Both the position numbers and the translations under genes were made by a program. The notes under the pieces are model-generated. The model was not told the DNA's origin. It saw only the letters and a program-made list of their open reading frames with translations, and did no database searches. This document shows, piece after piece, positions 20,701-30,232 of a stretch of DNA of 36,030 bases (its first letter is position 1; the number at the start of each line of letters is the position of its first letter). The DNA lies in contig CAXKVV010001235.1 of NCBI GenBank assembly GCA_964058805.1, positions 1 through 36,030 on the forward strand. The letters run 5' to 3'. This DNA comes from Schoenoplectus triqueter. Taxonomy: Eukaryota; Streptophyta; Magnoliopsida; Poales; Cyperaceae.

Positions 20701-21084
20701 GAATTTCTAAGTGATGCATATTTGAGTCATAAATGTTTCATCATAATTTCAATTGAATTAAACTCTTTTGGATTTTTATCTCCTCAATACTTAATCCTCA
20801 ATTCCTTGTCATCCATACAATAGAAATTTCATTTAAAAAATATGTTGAATTGTTGATAGAAAAATATTTGATAGATATCATAGTTAATATTATGATTAAT
20901 ATTACTTTTATTATTTAAATTAAATAAGTTATTATTCATAATAATAATAATTAAATTATTCAATTTATTGACATTTGTACGAGATCCACGGAGGTCACGT
21001 CTGAGTCTCTAAGAGCGTGAGTTGGAGTCTGGAGTTAATGTTTTCATTAATTCATCCAAGCTCTAATCACAATTAGAAAATTTT

Positions 21085-21345
21085 TATTGTTGGGTCGGGT
21101 CGGTTATCGGGTCATTTTGGGTTTTGGGTCTTATCAAGTCGGGTCGGGTATCGGATCATTTCGGATTTTAGGTCGTATCAGGTTGGGTCTGGTCGGGTAT
21201 CGGGTCATCTAGTATTGGGTCATTTCGGATTTCGGGTCGTATCAAGTCGGGTAAAATATCGGGTCATCTAGTGTTGGTTTATTTCGGGTTTCGGATCGTA
21301 TCAGGTCGGGTCAAATATGGAGTCGTACAATGTCAAATTATTTTG
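21085..21345. repeat. GGGTCGG-type minisatellite, block 2
   Basis: The same unit family as 20291-20700 in the same orientation, with about four units, separated from block 1 by ~385 bp of unrelated AT-rich DNA. Confidence 0.8.
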
Positions 21346-22040
21346 AATTTTGAACGATCAAAATGGATCCTCGAGTAGAATCTGTTTCTATCACCTTTAG
21401 CTAGACAAAAAAAAACTAACCGGATCGGTACAGTCCAAAGAGGCCCCTGTGTGCAATCAATGCTCCACACGGAGAAACACAAACAAATGCTAAGTGGTGA
21501 AGATAGAGATCTTTTAATTATTTCTTCTCTCAATCCACCTCCAAATCAGTGTAGTAGGTCATGTCGCCGTTTCGGTCTAGACGCCATTTATTTCCGTTTC
21601 ATTCATTCATTGTCTTTTTTTTTTTAAAAAAAAAAATCATTCACTGAAACTTCTCAAATTAGCCCATTTTCTCCGACTTCATATCTATCGGCGAACAGGA
21701 TCCTGTCCGCGGGAATCCAACAGTTCAGATTTATTTCATCACTTTCAAAACCATTTTCTCCTAGTCCATATTTGCCGCAATTCATAACTGGGGCACTGCA
21801 TTTCATTTTGCCGTTGATTCATTTTTTCTTTTTTAAAAAGTTAACGTTTTTAGACTTTTTTTTTGTAAAAGAAAAAATGACTTCTATAATCAACATAAAA
21901 AAATAATTTTTTTGTAAAAGAATGACCTCTTATCTTCACAATAGAGTTAGACTATTATGAAAACGTTTGCATTTCGAGTTCAAATATATACAGCTCAAAT
22001 TTTATCGTAACACGTTCAAAATTCAAAATTATCATTCTCA
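21346..22040. other. Intergenic region, moderately GC in part
   Basis: 21350-21830 has mixed composition (including a T11/A11 palindromic run at 21611-21637) but no supportable gene. 21840-22040 is AT-rich. Confidence 0.45.
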
Positions 22041-22044
22041 TTAA

Positions 22045-22135
22045 ATTCTTCATATTAAAATATTAGGGGATACAAAAAATTAAAATATTTTTAGTTTTCT
22101 AAGTATTTATTTTGGATTTTTGAAAATCAGCAACA
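22045..22135. repeat. Partial copy of the (TA)n foldback family arm
   Basis: 'attaaattcttcatattaaaatattaggggatacaaaaa' through 'agtatttattttggatttttgaaaatcagc' matches the arm of the foldbacks at 32254-32656 (near 32340-32425) and 33997-34758 (near 34090-34165). No opposite arm was found here, so it is a fragment. Confidence 0.6.
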
Positions 22136-22319
22136 ACAATTCAACCTTCATGATCTCTTTATTTGAGTTTGGAGATTGTTGCTTAAGAGATGTGGAGGTG
22201 GAAGCTTCAATGCACTTTGTGGTGGTTGATTAAGTTTTTGGCTTTTTAGACTCGGTAATCTTAAGCAATAGCTCAATTGTGATGAGATCAGTGATATTCT
22301 TAGTAGAAATTATGATCTC

Positions 22320-23314
22320 TATGTCCACATGACTTGAATGTCCTCCACCATGGGCACGAGTGTAAAGTTGACCTCTTGAGATTGAGAAGCTTCATTGTCA
22401 GAGTCTTTGTTGTCCTCATTGAATCTATGTCCCAATTGGCGTTCTAGGTTTTTGGCCCTTATAGCCATCCTTGAGATATTTATTTCTCTTATCTTGAAGA
22501 GTGTTGTCATAATTGCTCTTGAGATGAGGGAAGAGAAGAAAGCATGAGTGGGCAGTATGTCATTCCTTATGGCATTCAAACAAATAACCTTCTTATGTCT
22601 TTCCTCCATTTTCTTATTAAATTTTCTTTCCAAGGTGAGCATGTCATGGAACATTTTGGAAAGAAACATAACATCTTTTGAGACCCTATGGTCGAGAGTT
22701 TAAATGAAATTATCACAGGATGTTGATGGATTGAAGTAGTTCACATTGCTTTGTGCCATAAATGCTACTTTGGTTCGGTGTGATAATCGCCCGCTTACTT
22801 CAACTTCCCCTCAAAACAACACAAGTTAGTGTATAATTCTTCCGAGGTGAATGCATCATTGGTGCCTTACATAGCCTCCAAAACCGATACTAGTGCTTCC
22901 CATCGAGGTCTCCTTAGCATTACCTATAACCTTATTATTAGTTAATGGTTTATCCAAATTTAAAAATTTATTTTATATTGATAATAAAAGATAGTACATT
23001 TCTTCAATGGTTTCATGATCTTTTATTTTAAAATTTAATCTCAAGTCCCACGATCTTGATCCTCTTAATTTGAGTATTGTCCTCAAATCTAGTGTGCAAA
23101 GCTAACCATATATTCATAGTAATTATCATGTTATCAAATACTAATGTTATGGGCTTACTCACTGAGTTTAAAGTACATTTACGGTACAATCATTTTGTCC
23201 CCTTTTCTGTGATAGACTAGGTGATCAAACATGATGTGGTTTGAATGTATTTGAACTCAAAACATTTCTCTATAATGTTTCACACATCAAGAATGTTAAT
23301 ACAATTAATCATAT
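22320..23314 (-). pseudogene. LTR-retroelement gag remnant
   Basis: Minus-strand translation in shifting frames gives blocks of plant copia-type Gag: a WLALHTRFEDNTQIKRIK-like stretch, DHETIEEMYYLLLSI, NKFLNLDKPLTNNKVI, then RRPRWEALVSVLEAM and DAFTSEELYTNLCCFEGKL (against family 'W(E)AKVTAI.EAKDL...L.ELIGSL.T.E'). A 116-codon open stretch follows (22669-22319; HDMLTLERKFNKK, ERHKKVICLNAI, acidic DNKDSDNEAS). Multiple stops and frameshifts make it non-coding. It is the continuation of the LTR and PBS at 26253-27962, separated by the inserted LINE. No pol was found downstream, so the element is 3'-truncated. Confidence 0.6.
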
Positions 23315-23328
23315 ATTTCTTCCAATAC
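23315..23328. repeat. Target-site duplication, 3' side of the minus LINE
   Basis: ATTTCTTCCAATAC, identical to 26144-26157. Confidence 0.9.
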
Positions 23329-23419
23329 AACAACAATAATGTTAACAACAAAGCCTTTAATCCCAAATAAATTGGGGTAGGCTAAACATGAAATTCAATT
23401 TAAAAGCATAAGATTAGAG

Positions 23420-23551
23420 ATCTCAAATATCAATGATAATAATGATGATAAAAAAATATTACTACTACTACTAATAATAAATAAATAAGTACTAATAATA
23501 ATAAATAAAAATGATAATGATAATGACGATGACAATATGATAATAATAATG

Positions 23552-23600
<49 letters not shown>

Positions 23601-23625
23601 AGTATAAACCTACATTATCAAATAT
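23420..23625. repeat. (TAA)n/(GAT)n microsatellite cluster
   Basis: Interrupted ACT, GAT and TAA trinucleotides, with the longest uninterrupted TAA run at about 23551-23598. It is the counterpart of the TTA tract in the + strand LINE. Confidence 0.85.
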
Positions 23626-23653
23626 ATTTATAAATTCTTACTTCTAAACTCTT

Positions 23654-24744
23654 AGGGTCCGTTTGGCAAATCAAGGAATAGATTTGGAAGAGTGATAGAA
23701 TAGTGTTTTTTTGGAAAAGTGGTAGAAGAGTGGTATTCTTGACTATTCGGAAGAGTGAAAATATCTTTTGACAGTTGTTACTCAGAATAGTTAAAATATG
23801 AATAATTATGATACTAATAATGATGATTATTAAAATAATAGTAATAATAGTAAAATAATAATCATAATAGTAAGATAATAATAATAATAAAGCAATAAAA
23901 ATAATCATAATAAATAATAATATTATAATAGTAATATAATAAAAATTTAAACATAATCATAATATAGTAATATAATAATAAAAAATTATAATTACAATCA
24001 TAATTATAATTATAATATAATAATAAGTAATCATAATTTTAATAATATAATCATAATATAATTCTAATATAATAATCATAATCATAATCATGATAATAAT
24101 AATTATAGTCATAATCATAATAATATAACCATAATCATAATCATAATAATATAATAATAAAAATATAATCATAATCATAATAATAATTATAAATAATTAT
24201 AATAATAAATTAATCATAAATATAATCAACATTTAATAATATAATACAACATAATAAAATAATAATAAGTAATAATAGTCATAATATAATTATATAATAA
24301 TAAATAATCTTGATCATAATAATATAATAATAAAATAATTATATTTATATTCTTAATATAATAATATAATATTAAAATTATATTTATAATAATACTAATA
24401 GTAACGATAATATAATAAAAATAATGATAATAATAATTTAATAATAATAATAAATAATAATCATAATATTAATATAATAATAAATTATAATCATAAATAT
24501 AATATAATAATATAATAATACTAAATCTTAATCATAATCATAATATAATAATATAATATAATCAAACAATAATCACTATTCTGACGAGAGCTAATCCGAT
24601 ATTCCACCTATAAGTAGGTATACCGAATTAGCACTATTCCGCACTCTTCTTCTTAGTCTAAAATTTTCGTTTGGCAAATTATTTCGTCGGAATAGCAATT
24701 CTATTTCTATTTTTTGTTATTCCTTGGTGTACCCAACAAACCCT
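23654..24744. mobile_element. MITE-like element swollen by AT-rich trinucleotide repeats
   Basis: The outer 27 bp are inverted repeats, 21/27 matching by eye (AGGGTCCGTTTGGCAAATCA on the left; AGGGTTTGTTGGGTACACCA read in from the right, both followed by AGGAATA). Sub-terminal sequence on each side is ordinary (gaagagtgatagaatag; gctattccga). The central ~800 bp (23795-24570) is almost only ATA/ATC/ATT trinucleotide-like repeats. The ends resemble Tourist- or hAT-type MITEs starting GGG(T)CCGTTTGG. No clean target duplication is seen (aaactctt against aagattct). It lies inside the LINE 3' UTR, so it is younger than that LINE. Confidence 0.65.
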
Positions 24745-24819
24745 AAGATTCTAAAATCTAGGAATTGAAAAACTAATAACCTGAAAACTATACTTTAACT
24801 CATAAATCATGATTTTGGT

Positions 24820-26143
24820 ATATGGATCACCGTCTTCCAAGCACTCATATCCAAAACAAACTCCTTGGATATATTCCATTCCTTCAAATTTCTTATGATT
24901 GTTTCCTCTCATGTCAGTTTCGATGGACCTTTCCTCTTCTTGTGTTTTCAGGGTGACTTAGAATAATACTGCGTATTGGTGTCTCATGAGGACTTCATTG
25001 GATATGACCAAACCATCACAAACAGTATTGGACCAACTTTTCTTGAATTGGTGCAACCCCAAGTTTGTCTCGTATATCATCATTTTTTATTCGATTTCTC
25101 CTTGTGTGGTCGTATATCCATCGTAGCATTCACATTTCAGCTACACTTATCTTCTGAATGTATTATCCTATTGTAGCCTAGCATTCTGTAACATACATTA
25201 TCGCTGACCTAATCGCCGTCTTGTAGAATTTGCCTTTTAGTTTATTTGGGACATTGTTATCACAAAGAATATCAGATGTTTGTCTCTATTTCACCCATCT
25301 AGCTCTTATTTTATGACTAACATTTTCATCGATTCCTCCATCACTCTGCAACATCATTCCCAAACATTCATGGGCACTACTTGTCCGTCCAAACTAATAT
25401 TTTCATCATCTGAGTTGCCCCGCTGAACTGACACTTATATATTCTGTTTTAGTCCTACTAAGCCTAAAACTTTTCGATTCTAGAGTTTATCTCTACAACT
25501 CTAGTTTCTGATCGACTCCAATTATGTTATCGTCATTTAGCACTACATCATCAGCAAAAAACATGCACAAAGGAATATCTCTTTATATATCTTTTAAGAC
25601 TAATCCATCATTAAGGTGAAAATATATGGATTCAATACTGACCCTTGATGTAATCTCATTTTAATAGAAAATATATTGGACACACCGTCATATATTTTGA
25701 CACAAGTCACAACATTTGTATACATATCCTTAATAAGGGTAACGTACTTTGTTGTGACTCATTTTTTTCAAGCGCCCACCACAATATATTTTTTTTTGTA
25801 TTTTATCATACGCTTTCTCCAAATCAATAAATATCATATGTAGCTCCTTCTTCTGTTCCCGATATCTCTCCATGGGTTGTCTTATCAAGAAAATCACTTT
25901 CATGATGGACCTCCCAGACATAAAACCAAACTAATTTTTGGAGACAGTTGTCAGCTTTCCTAAACAATGCTCAATTATTCTCTCTCAAAACATCATGGTA
26001 TGACTCATGAGTTTAATCCCTCTGTAATTAGTACAATTTTAAATATCTCCTTTATTTTTGAATATTTATACTAATATATAGTTCTTTTCCACTCATCAAT
26101 ATCTTATTGGACCGAAAAATAATATTAAATAGCTTAGTAAGCC
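24820..26143 (-). pseudogene. RTE LINE reverse transcriptase remnant
   Basis: From the 5' end (26143 downward) the translation shows GLLSYLI-like decay of WLTKLFN, then FRSNKI, RD..THES, MSGRSIMKVIFLIRQPMERYREQKK, LHMIFIDLEKAYDKI (RT motif A) and CMFFADDVVL (the catalytic FADD, near 25549-25565). Further on are KLEL, TLESK, RLSRTKTEY, and the same C-terminal blocks seen in the other copy (HTRRNRIKNDDI, APIQEKLVQ, SKEFVLDMSAWK). The frame is broken by many stops and shifts. The only open piece of note is the 63-codon stretch 25921-25730. The protein would have copied LINE RNA; it is dead here. Confidence 0.88.
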
Positions 26144-26157
26144 ATTTCTTCCAATAC
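26144..26157. repeat. Target-site duplication, 5' side of the minus LINE
   Basis: An exact copy of 23315-23328; it marks the 5'-truncation point of the LINE. Confidence 0.9.
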
Positions 26158-26252
26158 GAGAAAATTTTACATTATGTATCGAAAATTGAGGGATCACTTT
26201 ATGTGTCTATTTCGTGCCATATTATTGTTAAAATTATAATTTTGGACCTAAA

Positions 26253-26264
26253 TCTTTGATACCA
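26253..26264 (-). promoter_or_regulatory. Primer-binding site of the second LTR retroelement
   Basis: TGGTATCAAAGA on the minus strand matches 10 of 12 bases of the common initiator-Met tRNA primer site TGGTATCAGAGC. It lies one base after the LTR end (CA at 26267-26266). This fixes the orientation and the 5' LTR identity. Confidence 0.75.
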
Positions 26265-26265
26265 T

Positions 26266-27962
26266 TGATATTTTAAGGTAATTTGTGATGGTATTTATCA
26301 AAATATAAGTTTACATTAATTTGGATAAGTTAGAATAATACTGATTTGGTAAATGATAAATTTCCTACAAAGTTACACAAGAATTGTCCCAAAAATAATA
26401 ATGCAAGAATACAACAACTAAGTTGAATACAAAATGTAAATATAATGAAAATATGCTATGAGAATTAGATCAAATATCAATTACCAAAAAATAATTGATG
26501 AAAAATAATAAACCGACAACTAGAGGTGGCAATCAGGCTGGTAGATCGTGTTCGGTTTCGGGCCGGGCGGGTCGAGTCAGTTTGACCTTCTGGAAGAAAT
26601 CAGGTCGTACCGGATTGGGCCAGGGTCAGGTCAAGTCAATTTACTTGTTATTTTTTTAGATCAATGATAGATTTTGATTGGGTTGCAAGTCATTTGATCT
26701 CGGGTTGGGTCTGGTTCGAGTTCGGGTCAGGTCGGGTCAGTTTGATTTTTTTTTAAATTAGGTTGGGTCGGGTTCGGACCCGAGCTCGTCGGACGGGTTT
26801 CTCGAGTTGGGTCGGGTCAGGGCGGGTCGGGGCGGGTTCTGCCATATCTTAGGCAACAACTATCAAGAAATATAACTTTTCTGAAAATCTTAAAAAAAGA
26901 AGTGTCGGAAAATATAAGTACTGAAAAGTGGAGATGACTAAGTTTTTAATGAAATTCGGTTATAAAAATCTAGAGAGACCCATTCCAAAAATAAAAACAC
27001 TGATTTATTGTTTCAAAAATATTTTACAATTAAAAATTTTAGCTAGAGCAAGAAGACTAAACTCTATCTAATAAAAATAAAATACAACAAAAAAACACTC
27101 AAGACCGAGAAAAATCAGCTAAGAGCTTAAGAGAAATTGAGCTAAACTCAAAAATTAGAATTATAACAAAAGCACAGAAAATAGTACATGAAATAATTTG
27201 ATTTGGCTAATTTAAGATCTTAATTTATTATGTTTGTAAGGAGAGAAAGCATGGGCTATAGAATAGTGAAAGTTTGATCAATTTGGACAATGTTGAAGCA
27301 ATTTATTAAATAGAGCTCTTAAAAAAAGTAGTTGCTATTCTTGCACAGAAAATAACGGTTCAAGAACCATTATAATATTTTTTGATCTTAAATCTCAAGA
27401 TTCCAAGAATACCCCTTATCAGATTACATATCAATCATTATGATGGTTTAACATGACTTAGCTGAACTGTTATACGTTTGTATGAAACGATAAACGCTTC
27501 ACTGAAGCGTTACAACACTTCGATCAGGTTTGATTATGTTGACTATAGTTGTGATAAGACTACTTTCTTCGGAGCCGTTATAACGGTTTAATGAAATATT
27601 GAACGACTTAAATCGTTATAAGGTTTCTATGCAATTAAATAACGATACGCTCTGAAATTTTTATAATGTCTGTACCTTCAAAAAACTTAGAAGATTTTGA
27701 GTGTAGAATGCTGAAACATTATAACGGTTACTGCGGAAATATCATTTTTCTTACAAATTTATGAAGAAAATAAAAATTTTAAATCATACCTTTGTATATG
27801 ATTATATATCTTCATGAGACTTTTTCTAAATGTCTTCAGTATCAATACTTGATAATTTGATGAAATCTTCATAGGATCCGACAAACACTCAATAAAACTT
27901 TTGTTGAATTCAAATATACTTTATAAATTTTAAAAATTAACAAATTATTAAGTGTAAGAACT
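26266..27962 (-). mobile_element. 5' LTR of the second retroelement
   Basis: The minus-strand end ...AAATATCA at 26266 is followed by the PBS. The minus-strand start is near 27962, by comparison with the first LTR: AGTTCTTACACTTAA here against TGTTACACTTAA there. The interior matches 1-1504, with GTTATAAC palindromes at 27465-27740. A 333-bp GGGTCGG-rich insertion lies at 26523-26855; without it the LTR is about 1.36 kb. The outer boundary is uncertain by some tens of bases. Confidence 0.6.
26523..26855. mobile_element. GGGTCGG-rich insertion with 7-bp target duplication
   Basis: A 333-bp GC-rich block (GGGTCGGGTC-type units, GAGGTGGCAATCAGG start, TTCTGCCATATCTTAGGCA end) is flanked by ACAACTA at 26516-26522 and 26856-26862. 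The next base outwards differs (g against a), so it is a 7-bp exact or 8-bp one-mismatch duplication. The termini carry short inverted similarity (GTGGCAAtc and aTGGCAGaa). The units resemble the minisatellite at 20291-21345, which also begins GGTGGCAATC. Confidence 0.7.
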
Positions 27963-28124
27963 ATAATTAAGAGAAATAAATATCTTATTTTATTTTTATA
28001 CTAATGACAATATTGAAATTGAAATAGTCTATTAAATTTAGAACTGCACATATTCTATTTTATTCTTGGATGGAACCACCCTTTGTGCCGTCCTCTTAAT
28101 TGTAAAATATTAATATCAATCACT
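27963..28124. other. Short AT-rich spacer
   Basis: No gene or repeat is recognised apart from the flanking tandem duplication. Confidence 0.4.
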
Positions 28125-28590
28125 AATTTTGTAATAAATAAATGATTTATTTTATTTAAATATAAATATGTCTAAATCAATTACATCTAAATTTTTAAAT
28201 AAAATTAATTTAGTGTTTAATAAAAAATAATGTACAAAACATAATAATTTTTCTTTTCTAAGTATGATGTACAATGCGTCTTTTCTCTTTTTGCAATAAA
28301 ACTTAATAATAGTTGATATTTAATTTATTTGATATTTAATTTTTTTTACAAATAATTATTTTTAACATTAATTTTATTATAAATAATTGATATATTTTAC
28401 TTAGATTTGATTTATATTTTATATCTAAATGAATGACAAAAATTCTTAAATTGTTAAATAAAATTAATTAATTTTTTTTATAAAAGATAATATATAAAAT
28501 ATAATATTTTTTCTTTTCTGAATAAGATTGTACAAAATAAAATTTTATATTTATCATACATTTAATAATAATTGATATTTAATTTTTTTA
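28125..28590. repeat. ~260-bp diverged tandem duplication
   Basis: Landmarks recur at a constant offset of 259-260 bp: TTTTCTTTTCT at 28249 and 28509, 'ttgatatttaattt' at 28313 and 28572, 'taaataaaattaatt' near 28197 and 28455. Both units are AT-rich and non-coding; the divergence suggests an old duplication. Confidence 0.75.
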
Positions 28591-29115
28591 GATCTGATAT
28601 AAAAATATAGTAAAAAATAATAAATAAAACACAGAAAAAAATGAATTTATCTGAATTGTTACCCGCCAATATAATATTGATATAGTTCGAATAAAATGAA
28701 AAAAAACCCAATTCCATCCTCTTTTTTCCCTATTTACTATTCCGCCACATGTAAATAAATTATGTATAATAATTTCGGAGGGCATGGGTTCAAGTCATGG
28801 TTGCACTACAGCTTTCGTCCCATCATTGGATGTAATAGAAAAGGCCAATATAAATGCATAGCACGGCATTGTGTACCACGTCGTTTCTCAATTAAAAAGG
28901 AGCATTTATTCGTACCAGCTGCTACTGTTTTTATACGTGCTGATTTAACGCATCCTCCTTGGATTTTTGTTGCTTGTATTCATGCTCGAAGTTTGCAAAT
29001 ATTTCATAAAACGCATTTTCTTTCATAATTTTATAGCATCACTAGCTATAGTACGCGCCCCGCCGCGTTATAAATTATAATAAAACATTTTTCAAAGGTA
29101 AGAAAAATTGTAAGA
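28591..29115. other. Unassigned segment, partly GC-richer
   Basis: 28762-29028 is an 88-codon open frame without recognisable domains. 'GGGTTCAAGTC' (28788-28798) resembles a Pol III B box, but no A box or tRNA fold is apparent. 'gctatagtacgcgccccgccgcg' near 29045-29067 is an isolated GC block of unknown origin. Confidence 0.4.
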
Positions 29116-29140
29116 TTATATATATATATATATATATATA
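29116..29140. repeat. (TA)n microsatellite
   Basis: This is a perfect TA run with no foldback found immediately beside it. Confidence 0.9.
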
Positions 29141-29814
29141 GCATGCCAACCGTAAAATGAATATAGAGAAAACATTTTTCTACTGAAATGTGATTAATAT
29201 TTTCTAAATCCATAGTGATATGAAAATTTTGATTACGATGACTCGATTAGTCTACTTCGATCAATATGAAACAATTTTTTTTTTACAACAGCTGAGTCAC
29301 AATTGAAAAAGTCAAATTAACAAATTAGAGAATAATACATTAAATAAAACAATACAACTCATTAATAATGAATAGGGGGATAATATACATATTCATGAAA
29401 TTGAATGCAATGAATGTGCACAATGATCATAATAAATAAAGACTATATTTCCATGAATTTTCAATTTTCAAACTGAATCTAAGTTAAGAAAACAATTCTG
29501 CTATTTCTTTTAGTATTTTTCTATTGTTGAAGAATTTTTTTGTTCATATTCATTCACTTGAATAAAAATGTGCAGATTATCTTTTTTCAAAATGGCAAAG
29601 AATAATATAATATTTTAACATGATATTTTATTCTTTTGATGTAGAGTGTGGTATTTCTAATCTCTTAACACCCGGAAAAAGAAAGCAATATACATATTTT
29701 TCATTCAAGATTGATTGTATTTACATTTTATACAATTAAATATTATTGGATAATTCCATTAAATACTATTGAATTTGGAAAATGCTCCGTGCTCCTTAGA
29801 CCACGCTAGTTTTA

Positions 29815-29819
<5 letters not shown>

Positions 29820-29845
<26 letters not shown>
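29820..29845. repeat. (TA)n tract left of a foldback element
   Basis: A perfect TA run ending exactly where the inverted repeat at 29846 begins. Confidence 0.9.
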
Positions 29846-29848
<3 letters not shown>

Positions 29849-30232
29849 CTATTGTGCTTTCAGTAGCATTTCGGCCGAAACGCTATCAGTCTAAATTTTA
29901 ATTTTTCATGCTCGAAATTTTAATTTATGTAACTCCATAAATTTTTTATATCATAATATTATAAAATATTAATTTTTATCGTGTTTGGAATTAATTTACT
30001 ATGCTTAATGATTTTTGAAAGATAGCCCTACAATAATAGAAAAATAATAAAATTTATATGTAAAAAAATATTTACTTTCTAAAAATCATTAAACATAGTA
30101 AACTAACTCCAAACACGATAAAAAATAGTATTCTACAAGATTATAATATAACGATTTTATTGAGCTATTTAAATTAAAATTTGGACTGATAGTGTTTCGG
30201 CCGAAGTGCTACTGAAAGCACAATAGACAAAT
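29846..30232. mobile_element. Long-inverted-repeat (foldback) element C
   Basis: The left end TTGTCTATTGTGCTTTCAGT, continuing AGCATTTCGGCCGAA, is mirrored at the right end (30180-30232), and pairing continues inward to 'ttttatcgtgtttgga' near 29965 and its complement near 30105. The arms are ~190 bp with the outer ~50 bp about 90 per cent identical. It has no ORF. A (TA)n tract abuts the left side; the right side has TCTATCTCTCTCTATATATAT. Confidence 0.85.

Larger units (their letters stand above)
23329..26143 (-). mobile_element. RTE-type LINE with 14-bp target-site duplication, itself interrupted
   Basis: This is a second, longer copy of the LINE at 2309-3238. It is flanked by exact 14-bp repeats ATTTCTTCCAATAC at 23315-23328 and 26144-26157. 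Its 3' end (at low coordinates) has the same 'taccccaatttatttggga' block and a short TTG-type tail. It is 5'-truncated inside the RT region. The 3' UTR contains an expanded TAA microsatellite (23541-23598) and is split by a MITE-like insertion (23654-24744). It was inserted between the leader and gag of a minus-strand LTR element. Confidence 0.9.

Noticed and set aside
20545..20823. 92-codon plus-strand frame
   Set aside because: Derived from the GGGTCGG minisatellite and its AT-rich flank.
20291..21345. Regularly spaced GGGTC repeats considered as a CRISPR-like array
   Set aside because: The organism is a plant, spacers are not unique, and repeats are degenerate minisatellite units.
23618..24178. 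Ile/Tyr/Met-rich minus-strand frames
   Set aside because: Translation of trinucleotide repeats; no biological protein signal.
28762..29028. 88-codon frame and a B-box-like GGTTCAAGTC, considered as gene, tRNA or SINE
   Set aside because: No domain, no A box at proper spacing, no cloverleaf and no SINE tail recognised.
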